A DNA stretch of 64,000 nt from Stomorhina lunata (lineage: Eukaryota > Arthropoda > Insecta > Diptera > Rhiniidae). The stretch lies in assembly GCA_933228675.1 (NCBI GenBank), contig OW121741.1, positions 117,340,834 through 117,404,833 of the forward strand. Direction: 5' to 3'. The notes under the pieces were generated by a model that had not been told where the DNA came from, ran no database searches, and saw nothing but the letters and a program-made list of their open reading frames with translations. Every line of letters starts with the position of its first letter. Positions within the stretch are counted from its first letter, which is position 1. Below are positions 9,496 through 22,432 of the stretch, one piece after another. The position numbers and the translations under genes are program-made.

Positions 9496-11358
9496 AAAAT
9501 ACTCTAAAAACCTAGAGAACGGTACATTGTTATTTACACTTTTTCCTTGTACCGGACTTAGTTTGTTTCGGACTTAATTAGGTACAAATAAATAACTTTT
9601 GTGTGTGCGTAAGTGCAGCACAATATAGTAAGGTACTGTTTTTTTCGAACTCTGATTATAACGGATTACCATAAAAAATAATATCAAGAAGAATAAATTC
9701 CGTATTACACGCTTCAAGTAAATGCGCTGATAACAAAAAGGTTGTCATCGATATCAAAAGCATCCATGAGAAAAGAACCTTGACTATATATGTCTCTGTC
9801 ACCACCTATTCAAAACTTTGAGGACAAACTCACCCAGTCCGAAAGTCTGAGATCTGTGTTCAGTCCAAACCAAAACTATTCATAGTCAGGACTTTAGGCA
9901 GGACTATTTTATTAATGTTGTTATTGTATGTGCGATTTTTTAATATCAAATAACTAGCAGTCCTTGGTCAGAATCCTAAGATTTCCAAATCATTCCGGTA
10001 CGAAGAACCGACTGTCATGGAAACGATTGTTTCACTTATGATTTCATTTGGTTTTCCATCACTTTTGCTATTCACTGTAGAGCTAATAAGAGGACCTAAT
10101 AAATGAGTTTAAATTTATGCTTGTATTAGTTTCTTTTTCTATATTTATGTAAATATTAATATCTGCTATGGCTTTGGCTCTTGCTGGCTGCTGGTGTGCA
10201 TCCTGGCCTGCTGCTACTGCTCCTTTGTTAACTGTGTGTGTGTATAATAAAATCCATATGAGATTTACATTTTTTTTTCTTATTATTATTGTTGATGTTA
10301 TTTTTATCCTTTTGTTCATTTGCATGTCTATGGTGTGTGCTTTAGTCATGGCTAATAGAGAAAATACTTATTGTTGTGTTATTTATACAATTGTCCTGAG
10401 ACTAGATGTGCATATGCTGTAATATAGAGTATATATAAATGTATGTGGGTGTTTATAGATGTATGTGCTTTATATATACATATGTTATTTGAGGGTGTAT
10501 TTGAGTTTGTCTCTCTTTCTCTGTATGATGTGTATATGTATTGGCTAAGCTTTTCGTATGCATTTTATAAGCCTGTTTCATTAAAATAGAATCTTCATAT
10601 TTGGTACTTTAGATGATCCTTAACAGGATTCGTAGCAGCAATAACAATATGTAATGCATGATAATAATGATGATGATGAGGATTTGTACAGCAGACACAG
10701 AATGTAGAGAAATAATGGGAACTAGTTTGGAATTAAATTTTCTACAAATGTTATGTTTGTTAGATTAATAAAAGCTAATTATATTAATAGAATAATCTTG
10801 GCTTTAAGTTATACTATTAGTCCATATAGCAGACACAGATGAAGTGAGTATTTGTTTATTGTATTAGGTCTTGGATAGTTGATTTGAAGCTTAAGAAGGA
10901 ACGAATGACGCAATTAGCTTGTTCCACATTCCTGGCTTAAAGACGAATTTTCTCTATATTGAGACGACCGATCGACTGGAAAATTTACTACAATATAAGA
11001 ACTTGTTAAATTCATGATAAAGATTGATAAGATAAGATATTGAGCATAAGTGAATAATTTTGTGGCTACTCTATTCATCGTTACCCTGTAAATTATCCCT
11101 TAGCTTAACAAACTTAAATGTCAAGTGAAAAATACTTAGTTTTCTCTACTCCTGATTTAAATTTTCCAATTACCAACATAAACTTTAATTTTAAAAGCTC
11201 AAACAGATTCAGCTCTTAGTTTATTAATGTTATATCTGTGCTTGACTAAAGGACATTACTGACCGAGAAATACATTGTAGAAGTAAAAGTAGAAAAGAAA
11301 AAATCCTAAAAAAAATATATATTTAAAGTCAACTTTAAGTAAGGACTTACTGTCGGCG
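9496..11358. other. Non-coding AT-rich sequence
   Basis: Two mutually overlapping short frames (10083-10349 minus; 10168-10422 plus) cover a GT-rich stretch and show no domains. There are several TATA/TGTG low-complexity patches at 10430-10540. No RNA gene or element was recognised. Confidence 0.55.
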
Positions 11359-11502
11359 TTGGGCAAGCCCTTGCTTTAAAATATATACGTTTCTGAACAC
11401 AAATTTATTATAAAATGTTAAATTTTGTTGAGTTAACATTTAACATTTTATAATAAATTTGTGTCCAAAAACGTATATATTTTAAAGCAAAAGCTTGCCC
11501 AA
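11359..11502. mobile_element. Foldback MITE-like palindrome of 144 bp
   Basis: Two arms of about 62-65 bp (11359-11422 and about 11437-11502) are near-perfect reverse complements, starting TTGGGCAAG and ending CTTGCCCAA, with a loop of about 13 bp around TTTTGTTGAGTTAAC. Such long, nearly exact hairpins are typical of recently inserted foldback MITEs. No clear target duplication was found. Confidence 0.65.
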
Positions 11503-11719
11503 ATTGGTTTTGAATAAGTTGCAAAATTTGTAAAAGAAAAAAATTTCTGATTAGATTTAAGATAAGATTTTCTCAGCATGAGAAAATTTTGTGACATTTT
11601 AATAACTTTTTGAAACAAAAGTGTTAAACAGGTGAAAGAAATCTTATAAGGGATATTTAAATATTAAAACAATTAAGGACATGTTCATTGCAAAATTCTT
11701 AAATTGTGATAGCAATGCG

Positions 11720-12003
11720 GCTTATCTAAAGAACAAAGGGTAAACTGAGATTGTCATTCCGTTTCAAAATTCCTTAATATTGGCTCAAAAACCGAAATTG
11801 TCTGTCTGTCTGTCTGTCTGTCTGCCTGTCTGTCCAAATATTTTACCAACAATACCAACTCGCGTAACAATTTTTTTTGAATTTGGTCCACATTTTGAAT
11901 TAGCTGCACCCTCGTAAATATATGAAATATGTTTGTAAATTGAATACAAGATGGTTACCAACCAAGATTCGGCAATGCCGAATATAACACACTTACTTGT
12001 TTT
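11720..12003 (+). mobile_element. Helentron-like family 2, short internally deleted copy
   Basis: It has a 5' block (GAGATTGTCATTCCGTTT, then AATATTGGCTYAAAAACC) shared with the minus-strand copy ending at 33410, a (GTCT)n tract (about 11800-11835), and a 3' end carrying the perfect hairpin ATTCGGCAATGCCGAAT (11967-11983) followed 11-12 bp later by CTTACTTGTTTT. The middle is absent compared with the 32.2 and 48 kb copies. The hairpin just before a T-rich terminus fits a Helentron 3' end. Confidence 0.7.
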
Positions 12004-12857
12004 ATAGCGTTGGCATGAGTAATATTTTGAGCGTATTACCAAATATATATAGTTCATACGCATAGATTTACCATGAAGCCCGAAAAATGATATTACTGTT
12101 ATCTAAAAAAAAAAACACTTCTTAAACAAAATTTAAACTCACTTTCTTTATCCATGTCACCTGTAACTTTAAATCCAATTAATATAATACTTTAAAACAC
12201 TTAAATTGAAATTTCCTACCATCTGTTTTACACGTATTGGTCAATTTCATATTCCACCACCCGATTTCCTCGTCCAATACTGTTTGGTATTTATTGGTCG
12301 TAAATTTTACGCATCATCAATTAAATGCATCAAAGCTACATTAAGCAAACATCAGTTTACAACAGCAGCAACAGGAACAACAACAAAAATGAGAGTCATG
12401 CAGGCACAGCAAATAGTCTCATGGATTAAAATGTATACAGCAGGAGGGATATAAAAAATTTACACTTAACCACTTCCGTTGGTTAAACGTTGTTAATGAA
12501 GAATTTTTTTTTTTTTAGTTGCTATTTTTAAATTTTATGTATGTATATTTTCCAGTAGCTGTGTAATTGTGAATTCATGTGTATATTGGTATTTTGTTGA
12601 CCTTTAAACCAAATGTCGCCAATTTGGATTGGGTTTTTCCTGAATTTCATTTACACTCATCCAATAGTCTGGAAAAATGCCTTTTGGTTGACAGAGAAGT
12701 AAATTTTGGGGTTTTAGGTTGGCGTGTGTCCATGGGTTTGTATGGCACTTGTTTTGCTATTAAATTCGTTTAAAATATTTGTAAAGAAAAGTCTTAAAAT
12801 AAATGGAATCTAACAAGAGTCTACAATCGGTCTTATTAAGAAAAATTTGTCTAACGA
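12004..12857. other. Non-coding AT-rich sequence
   Basis: There is a CAA/ACA-rich patch at 12355-12395 and two short frames (12206-12454, 12579-12773) without recognisable domains. It runs into the decayed left edge of the first 31-bp array. Confidence 0.5.
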
Positions 12858-15105
12858 AAATATTTTTGTATAGAATTTTTTAAATAGAAAATATTTCAAG
12901 ATTAAATTTTTTCTATAAAAAATATTTTACTATAAATTTTTTAATATAGAAAACATTTTAGCAATAAATTTTTTTCTACAGAAAAAATTTCAATATAAAA
13001 TTTTTTTTATAGAAAAAATTTCAATATAAAATTTTTTCTATAGAAAAAATTTCTATATAAAATTTTTTCTATAGAAAAAATTTCAATATAAAATTTTTTC
13101 TTAAGAAAAAATTTCAATATAAAATTTTTTCTATAGAAAAAATTTCAACGTAAAATTTTTTCTATAGAAAAAATTTCAATGTAAAATTTTTTCTATAGAA
13201 AAAATTTCAATATAAAATTTTTTCTATAGAAAAAATTTCAATATAAAATTTTTTCTAAAAAAAAAATTTCAATATAAAATTTTTCCTATAGAAAAAATTT
13301 CAATATAAAATTTTTTTTATAGAAAAATTTTCAATAAAAAATTTTTTCTATAGAAAAATTTTCAATAAAAAATTTTTTCTATAGAAAAATTTTCAATAAA
13401 AAATTTTTTCTATAGAAAAAATTTCAATAAAAAATTTTTTCTTTAGAAAAAATTTCAATATAAAATTTTTTCTATAGAAAAAATTTCCATATAAAATTTT
13501 TTCTATAGAAAAAATTTCCATATAAAATTTTTTCTGTAGAAAAAATTTCCATATAAAATTTTTTCTATAGAAAAAATTTCAATACAAAAATTTTTCTATA
13601 GAAAAAATTTCAATATAACATTTTTTCTATAGAAAAAACTTCAATATAAAATTTTTTCTATAGAAAAAACTTGAATATAAAATTTTTTCTATAGAAAAAA
13701 TTTCAATATAAAATTTTTTCTATAGAAAAAATTTCAATATAAAATTTTTTCTATAGAAAAAATTTCAATATAAAATTTTTTCTATAGAAAAAATTTCAAT
13801 ATAAAATTTTTTCTATAGAAAAAATTTCAATATAAAATTTTTTCTATAGAAAAAATTTCAATATAAAACTTTTTCTGTAGAAAAAATTTCAATATAAAAT
13901 TTTTTCTATAGAAAAAATTTCAATATAAAATTTTTTCTATAGAAAAAATTTCAATATAAAATTTTTTCTATAGAAAAAATTTCAATATAAAATTTTTTCT
14001 ATAGAAAAAATTTCAATATAAAATTTTTTCTATAGAAAAAATTTCAATATAAAATTTTTTCTATAGAAAAAATTTCAATATAATATTTTTTCTATAGAAA
14101 AAATTTCAATATAAAATTTTTTCTATAGAAAAAATTTCAATATAAAATTTTTTGTATAGAAAAAATTTCAATATAAAATTTTTTGTATAGAAAAAATTTC
14201 AATATAAAATTTTTTGTATAGAAAAAATTTCAATATAAAATTTTTTCTATAGAAAAAATTTCAATATAAAATTTTTTCTATAGAAAAAATTTCAATATAA
14301 AATTTTTTCTATAGAAAAAATTTCAATATAAAATTTTTTCTATAGAAAAAATTTCAATATAAAATTTTTTCTATAGAAAAAATTTCAATATAAAATTTTT
14401 TCTATAGAAAAAATTTCAATATAAAATTTTTTCTATAGAAAAAATTTCAATATAAAATTTTTTCTATAGAAAAAATTTCAATATAAAATTTTTTCTATAG
14501 AAAAAATTTAAATATAAAATTTTTTCTATAGAAAAAATTTCAATATAAAATTTTTTCTATAGAAAAAATTTCAATATAAAATTTTTTCTATAGAAAAAAT
14601 TTCAATAAAAAATTTTTTCTATAGAAAAAATTTCAATATAAAATTTTTTCTATAGAAAAAATTTCAATATAAAATTTTTTCTATAGAAAAAATTTCAATA
14701 TAAAATTTTTTCTATAGAAAAAATTTCAATATAAAATTTTTTCAATAGAAAAAATTTCAATATACAATTTTTTCTATAGAAAAAATTTCAATATATAATT
14801 TTTTCTATAGAAAAAATTTCAATATATAATTTTTTCTATAGAAAAAATTTCAATATATAATTTTTTCTATAGAAAAAATTTCAATATAAAATTTTTTCTA
14901 TAGAAAAAATTTCAATATAAAATTTTTTCAATAGAAAAAATTTCAATATACAATTTTTTCTATAGAAAAAATTTCAATATAAAATTTTTTCTACAGAAAA
15001 AATTTCAATATAAATTTTTTTCTATAGAAAGAATTTCAATATAAAATTTTTTCTATAGCAAAAATTTCAATATAAAATTTTTTTTATAGAAAAAATTTAA
15101 GTTAA
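12858..15105. repeat. 31-bp palindromic minisatellite, array 1 (about 72 units)
   Basis: Unit: a 24-bp perfect palindrome (half-site AAATTTTTTCTA followed by its reverse complement) plus the 7-bp spacer CAATATA, total 31 bp. The period was checked from CTATAG to CTATAG (for example 13691 to 13722). The core is nearly uniform. The left edge (12858-13000) is strongly decayed and units near the right edge carry more changes. Local variants form runs (TTTGTATAG at 14150-14220; CAATATATAATT at 14770-14870), a sign of unequal exchange. The right edge abuts a Helentron-like fragment. Confidence 0.97.
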
Positions 15106-15111
15106 ATCTAC

Positions 15112-15235
15112 TCAGGGAGTGATTCTAAGTCTATTAGTTTGCTAAAATATGTGTCTAAGACCAATATTTCTATGCATTACATACATCAGCACAAATTTTT
15201 AATACCCTTTCCACTAATGGTGGGGAAGGGTATAC
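15112..15235 (-). mobile_element. Helentron-like family 1, 5' terminal fragment
   Basis: On the minus strand it begins with ATACCCTTCCCCACCATTAG (subterminal repeat and hairpin with changes), then the GCATTACATACATCAGCACAA block, and ends at the ACTCAGGGAGTGATTCTAAG block. Immediately beyond it, without unique sequence between, is the 31-bp array. Confidence 0.7.
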
Positions 15236-16365
15236 AAACCTATGCACTATCTGCCGGGGTTAAAGTTTAAACTAAAAAATTCTCTATGACCGCAAACTAT
15301 TTCTAAGGTTTTGCAAATATTCAAGTGGTAAACTCTATAATATTTGGTATAATATATATATGTGTTTGCCTTCACTTTACGATGTCCTTGTAAGAGGAAG
15401 TGGATGTTATAGAAAAGTGAGTTTCTTTTCAATGTCTAAGTGTTGGTAAATTGTGTAAATTTCTGAGCAATGCAAAGAGCATTAATTTTAATGGCACAAA
15501 TGGAAAATATTTTGCATCAATGAATAAAGTGCAACTAGTGGAAGGTTTTCTTGTTGGAATTTCTTAAAGAGAAGAATAAAATAGAAAATAAATTTTTAAA
15601 ATAATTGAAAAATTAAAAAAATTTACGTAAAACAATATTTACTCAAAGAAATGCTTTAGAACAAAAAAAGTTGTCTTAAAAGTTGTGTAAAATTTAAATT
15701 TCCTCATTGTCTACTAAATTTGAGATAAACAATTAAATTTCTATTAAATTTGTAAAAATCATAAGTACCAACATGTCTTCAAATCTAATTATGTAAATGA
15801 CATAAATTTCTTTCATCCTTAATAGGGCCCTGAAAATGCAATTTTAATTAAAACCAAACGACATCTTCAAAAAAACCTTAACAAAGAAAAACTAGAAAAC
15901 GAAATAAACTTTTAATTTGAATTTAGTTTAAAAAATACGTTTGCTTTCTTCTCGGTCCGTTCGTCTTCCTCTTTTCAGAAATAGTTTTCGTTTTGTGCTT
16001 CTGATTATCATCACTTGACTGAATTTGTTGCTGAACTTGCAGTTTGTTGCTGCTGAGACTTGCAACAATGTTAGTGACATTACGTTAGTTTTACTTTTTT
16101 TTGTGTTGCACTCATTTTGTTGACCCACTTCTTTGAATGAATTTTGCTACATTTAAGAAGTTTACATTACAAAAATCATGTAATAGGGTCAATGAACATA
16201 AACAATTTTGTGATTTTCTTGAGCTAAAATTCTATGAAAAATTCTTGAAAATTTAAATGTTTGCATAATTTTTTGAAATGTTTTAAATAAATTCAATAAG
16301 AACTTTTTTAGATTCAAAAAAAGGAAAACATGTTTAGTATTAGAAAATTTAAAAACGAAAACGTT
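15236..16365. other. Non-coding AT-rich spacer between the two 31-bp arrays
   Basis: Contains short open frames (15247-15432 and 15928-16128, both minus) with no recognisable domain and ordinary A/T-rich sequence. No array units are seen until about 16370. Confidence 0.55.
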
Positions 16366-19300
16366 TCAATAGAAAAATGTTAATACAATTCTTTTTATCG
16401 AATAAATTTCAATATAAATTGTTTTCTATAGAAAAAACTTCAACAGAAAAATTTTTCTATAGAAAAAGATTTCAATAGAAAATGTTTTCCAAAAAAACAA
16501 TTTCAATAGAAATTTTTTTCCATAAAAACAATTTCAATAGTAAATTTTTTCCATAAAAACAATTTCAATATAAAATTTTTTCTATAGAAAAAAATTTAAT
16601 ATAAAATTTTTTCTATAGAAAAAATTTCAATATAAAATTTTTTCTATAGAAAAAATTTCAATATAAAATTTTTTCTATAGAAAAAATTTCAATATAAAAT
16701 TTTTCTACATAAAAACAATTTCAATATAAAATTTTTTCTATAGAAAAAATTTCAATATAAAATTTTTTCTATAGAAAAAATTTCAATATAAAATTTTTTC
16801 TATAGAAAAAATTTCAATATAAAATTTTTTCTATAAAAAAAATTTCAATATAAAATTTTTTCTATAGAAAAAATTTCAATATAAAATTTTTTCTATAGAA
16901 AAAATTTCAATATAAAATTTTTTCTATAGAAAAAATTTCAATATAAAATTTTTTCTATAGAAAAAATTTCAATATAAAATTTTTTCTATAGAAAAAATTT
17001 CAATACAAAATTTTTTCTATAGAAAAAATTTCAATATAAAATTTTTTCTATAGAAAAAATTTCAATACAAAATTTTTTCTATAGAAAAAATTTCAATATA
17101 AAATTTTTTCTATAGAAAAAATTTCAATATAAAATTTTTTCTATAGAAAAAATTTCAATATAAAATTTTTTCTATAGAAAAAATATCAATATAAAATTTT
17201 TTCTATAGAAAAAATTTCAATATAAAATTTTTTCTATAGAAAAAATTTCAATATAAAATTTTTTCCATAGAAAAAATTTCAATATAAAATTTTTTCCATA
17301 GAAAAAATTTCAATATAAAATTTCTTCCATAGAAAAAATTTCAATATAAAATTTTTTCTATAGAAAAAATTTCAATATAAAATTTTTTCTATAGAAAAAA
17401 TTTCAATATAAAATTTTTTCCATAGAAAAAATTTTAATATAAAATTTTTCTATAGAAAAAATTTCTATATAAAATTTTTTCTATAGAAAAAATTTCTATA
17501 TAAAATTTTTTCTATAGAAAAAATTTCAATATAAAATTTTTTCTATAGAAAAAATTTCAATATAAAATTTTTTCTATAGAAAAAATTTCAATATAAAATT
17601 TTTTCTATAGAAAAAATTTTGTATAGAAATTTTTTCTATAGAAAAAATATCAATACAAAATGTTTTCTATAGAAAAAATTTCAATATAAAATTTTTTCTA
17701 TAGAAAAAATTTCAATATAAAATTTTTTCTATAGAAAAAATTTCAATATAAAATTTTTTCTATAGAAAAAATTTCAATATAAAATTTTTTCTATAGAAAA
17801 AATTTCAATATAAAATTTTTTCTATAGAAAAAATTTCAATATAAAATTTTTTCTATAGAAAAAATTTCAATATAAAATTTTTTCTATAGAAAAAATTTCA
17901 ATATAAAATTTTTTCTATAGAAAAAATTTCAATATAAAATTTTTTCTATAGAAAAAATTTCAATATAAAATTTTTTCTATAGAAAAAATTTCAATATAAA
18001 ATTTTTTCTATAGAAAAAATTTCAATATAAAATTTTTTCTATAGAAAAAATTTCAATATAAAATTTTTTCTATAGAAAAAATTTCAATATAAAATTTTTT
18101 CTATAGAAAAAATTTCAATATAAAATTTTTTCTATAGAAAAAATTTCAATATAAAATTTTTTCTATAGAACAAATTTCAATATAAAATTTTTTCTATAGA
18201 AAAAATTTCAATATAAAATTTTTTCTATTGAAAAAATTTCAATATAAAATTTTTTGTATAGAAAAAATTTCAATATAAAATTTTTTCTATAGAAAAAATT
18301 TCAATATACAATTTTTTCTATAGAAAAAATTTCAATATAAAATTTTTTCTATAGAAAAAATTTCAATATAAAATTTTTTCTATAGAAAAAATTTCAATAT
18401 AAAATTTTTTCTATAGAAAAAATTACAATATAAAATTTTTTCTATAGAAAAAATTTCAATATAAATTTTTTCTATAGAAAAAATTTCAATATAAAATTTT
18501 TTCTATAGAAAAAATTTCAATATAAAATTTTTTCTATAGAAAAAATTTCAATATAAAATTTTTTCTATAGAAAAAATTTCAATATAAAATTTTTTCTATA
18601 GAAAAGAAAAAATTTTAATATAAAATTTTTTCTATAGAAAAGAAAAAATTTTAATATAAAATTTTTTCTATAGAAAAGAAAAAATTTTTTTTTCTATAGA
18701 AAAGAAAAAATTTTAATATAAAATTTTTTCTATAGAAAAGAAAAAATTTTTTTTTCTATAGAAAAGAAAAAATTTTAATATAAAATTTTTTCTATAGAAA
18801 AGAAAAAATTTTAATATAAAATTTTTTCTATAGAAAAAATTTTAATATAAAATTTTTTCTATAGAAAAAATTTCTATATAAAATTTTTTCTATAGAAAAG
18901 AAAACATTTTAATATAAAATTTTTTCTATAGAAAAAATTTCAATATAAAATTTTTTCTATAGAAAAAATTTCTATATAAAATTTTTTCTATAGAAAAAAT
19001 TTCTATATAAAATTTTTTCTATAGAAAAAATTTCAATATAAAATTTTTTCTATAGAAAAGATTTCAATATAAAATTTTTTCTATAGAAAAAATTTCAATA
19101 TAAAATTTTTTCTATAGAAAAAATTTCAATATAAAATTTTTTCTATAGAAAAAATTTCAATATAAAATTTTTTCTATAGAAAAAATTTCAATATACAATT
19201 TTTTCTATAGAAAAAATTTCAATATAAAATTTTTTCTATAGAAAAAATTTCAATATAAAATTTTTTCTATAGAAAAAATTTCAATATAAAATTTTTTCTA

Positions 19301-20170
19301 TAGAAAAAATTTCAATATAAAATTTTTTCTATAGAAAAAATTTCAATATAAAATTTTTTCTATAGAAAAAATTTCAATATAAAATTTTTTCTATAGAAAA
19401 AATTTCAATATAAAATTTTTTCTATAGAAAAAATTTCAATATAAAATTTTTTCTATAGAAAAAATTTCAATATAAAATTTTTTCTATAGAAAAAATTTCA
19501 ATATAAAATTTTTTCTATAGAAAAAATTTCAATATAAAATTTTTTCTATAGAAAAAATTTCAATATAAAATTTTTTCTATAGAAAAAATTTCAATATAAA
19601 ATTTTTTCTATAGAAAAAATTTCAATATAAAATTTTTTCTATAGAAAAAATTTCAATATAAAATTTTTTCTATAGAAAAAATTTCAATATAAAATTTTTT
19701 CTATAGAAAAAATTTCAATATAAGATTTTTTCTATAGAAAAAATATCAATATAAAATTTTTTCTATAAAAAAAAATTTCATTATACAATTTTTTCTATAG
19801 AAAAAATTTCAAGATACAATTTTTTATATAGAAAAAATTTCAAGATACAATTTTTTCTATAGAAAAAATTTCAATATAAAATTTTTTCTATAGAAAAAAT
19901 TGCAATATAAAATTTTTTCTATAGAAAAAATTGCAATATAAAATTTTTTCTATAGAAAAAATTGCATTATAAAATTTTTTCTATAGTAAAAATTGCAATA
20001 TAAAATTTTTTCTATAGAAACGGTTTTTATATGAAATATTTTCTATAGAAAATATTTCAATATGAGATATTTTTATAGAAAATATTTTAGTATGAAATTT
20101 TTTCTTTAGAAAATATTTCAATATGAAATTTTTTCTATTTCTATTTAGAAAAAATTTAATCTTGAAATAT
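16366..20170. repeat. 31-bp palindromic minisatellite, array 2 (about 122 units)
   Basis: Same unit and orientation as array 1. Edges are decayed (16366-16560; 20015-20170). Variant clusters include CCATAG instead of CTATAG (17265-17425), TTGCAATATA (19895-19995) and, at 18600-18910, units lengthened by an inserted AAAGA block with partial loss of the spacer. The interior at 17690-18170 and 19230-19690 is close to uniform. Confidence 0.97.
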
Positions 20171-21945
20171 TTTGAAAGGTTCCTATGTTAAGATCTGTTG
20201 TTTAATTATAATTTGTTTAACCAAATCATTCTTCATTAAAATTCACATTTAAATGTCATTAGCAATTTTAAACATTAAACATTATTGGTTTTTATTCCGT
20301 TTCGTTTTTCATTTACAAGAAATCCATTACAAATTTAAAAATAAACTAAAGAAAAAGTTTTTGTTTTTTTTTTTAATCTAAAACAAACTTTAAAATATGT
20401 TGCATAAACCGAATAACAAGAATAGCAACTACTTTCTGCAACAGCAACTACCACTCATAGTTTTTCCTAGTTATTCTCTCAATAGTTAAGTAAACAAACT
20501 TTTGATGCAAATTTTCAACATTTCACATGTAGTACGAGAAATGCAAATAAAGGCAGACACCAAAGGGGTAAATTCTTATATCAGGCCCGCAGTGGAAAAG
20601 CCTTTGAGTCTTAAATTTAAAAAGAGCTTAACTCGTTTCTATTTTATTTGTGATCATAGAAGTTCTTGGTAGATTCAAAGGAAGATTTCTTTAAATACAA
20701 TTTGTTTTAAAAACCTATCTTAACTGTGTTTAAAAATGTGATTGGAATTATCAAATTAAGATTTTCCAGTAAATAAAAGTTCCTTAGCTCTTTCCCTTTC
20801 AAAAATTCTACATTTACACATACACACACTTATTAAAAACTTCTATTTCAATGCTCTTGAACATATGTTAACAAAATCAACAAAAGCAACAACAGCAACG
20901 AACTACAAATATACTGTTGCAATAACTGCAACAACAACAACAACAATAACTAGAACTCAGAAAAACTATGTAAATGTTACACTTCAGTTGCCAGTCATTG
21001 TCTGTTGACCATACAAACCTTCTGCTCTTACTCCTCAACAGTTGATGTTGCTTATGTTGTTGCAGTTGATGACGAACTCATCATCATCAGAAGCAAGAGG
21101 ACACAATTTGATTTCGCATTTGAATATTTGTTGCAAATGTAACTTTTGTTTAAGAACTCTGCTCTCGAGCAGTTTCCAGTTATTGTTTAAAATTTTATGC
21201 AAACAAAACAGAACAAGATTCGTCATGTTCACATTTACAAGTATTTTGTTAAAGATTTTAAGTTGTTTTTGTTTTGACATGATGTGTGTCTTTTGTGCTT
21301 TAAAGGAAAAGCTAAGAGACCATTAAAGAAAAATTTGAAAGAGATTTAAAGAACATGATTTTGTTTGGGAAATAAAATGAAAATACATTTAAGATATGTA
21401 ATTTAGTTATAGTTAAAGCTCTAATAGAAGAAAAAAATCGGAATACAAAATATAATTATATCTAATTACACAAAATATCTTAGGTATTTCCGAACTTTGA
21501 TAGTTGCTCGCGGTCATACATTTTGTTGTAGCTACAGACATCTGTCAAAATAATTCATATTTCTTTTTCCAAAACAAAATTAATGAATATAAGTAGAATT
21601 GATCATCTTTAGCCATATGGCTCATATTTGGATCAATTGGTAAGTGAGCAAACAAAATTGTCAACATCGATACAAATCCACATAAACTCAGAGATGTAGT
21701 ACTTCCATACATAGATTTGGAGTATAGTCGTTTTGAAAAGTCCCATAAAAAAGAGTGTAAGCCACTTTCAATTCAATCTGGAAACAACTTATGCTTATGG
21801 AATGTAGTTTGTTTGTTTGTGCGTTTATGTGTCTTTCAATGTTCTTTATCCACTTTTAATTCACTTTAAAAAAAAAATGTATGTATGGATTGCAATATCT
21901 TCAAATTATAGAAAAATATCTAGATCAAGAAAAACGCAAAAATGT
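20171..21945. other. Non-coding sequence with CAA/CAG-type trinucleotide patches
   Basis: Contains a (CAA)n-rich patch at 20880-20950 and overlapping short frames at 21035-21326 on both strands that look like chance frames through GTT/AAC-rich sequence. No gene or element recognised. Confidence 0.5.
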
Positions 21946-22430
21946 TCAATCTAAAATTTTTTCTATAAAAAAAATTCAATTTAATTTTTTTTCTATATAA
22001 AAATATTCAATTATAAATATTTTCGATACCAATTTTTATATAGAAAAATAACAAAGCAAAATTTTTTTTGTAAATAAAATTTGAAATTTTCTATAAAAAA
22101 TGTTTAATGTAAAATTTTTCCTTAAAAAAAATTGAAATGTAAAATTTTTGCTATAGAAAAATGTTAAATAGAAATGTTTAATTTACAAAAATTTTTAATG
22201 TAAAATTTTTTGTACAGAAAAATTTTGAATATAATATTTGTCTATACAAACATATTGAAAAGAAATTTTTTATATAGTAAAATTTTAAATGTAAAATATT
22301 TTCTATAGAAAAATTCAAAAATGTTTGGTATGAAATTATTTTTATAAAATAAATTCAATATAAAATGTTTAATAGAAAAATTTTTTTTGAAAAGGGTTCT
22401 TCAAAAATTTTTGAACATCAGATATTAAGT
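21946..22430. repeat. Decayed CTATAG-type tandem repeat
   Basis: Irregular units such as AAATTTTTTCTATAAAAA, AAATTTTTGCTATAGAAAAA and AAATATTTTCTATAGAAAAA occur at roughly 30-bp spacing with many indels. The last 45 bp (TTCAAAAATTTTTGAACATC then AGATATTAA) resembles 55795-55823, which lies just outside the 519-bp TIR element. Confidence 0.75.
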
Positions 22431-22432
22431 AA

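Noticed and set aside
10083..10422. Overlapping frames of 88 and 84 codons on opposite strands
   Set aside because: Low-complexity GT- and A/T-driven frames with no domain; mutually antisense and without coding signature.
12858..20170. CRISPR-like regular repeats
   Set aside because: Period is 31 bp with no unique spacers; the 'spacer' CAATATA is the same in each unit. It is a eukaryotic minisatellite.
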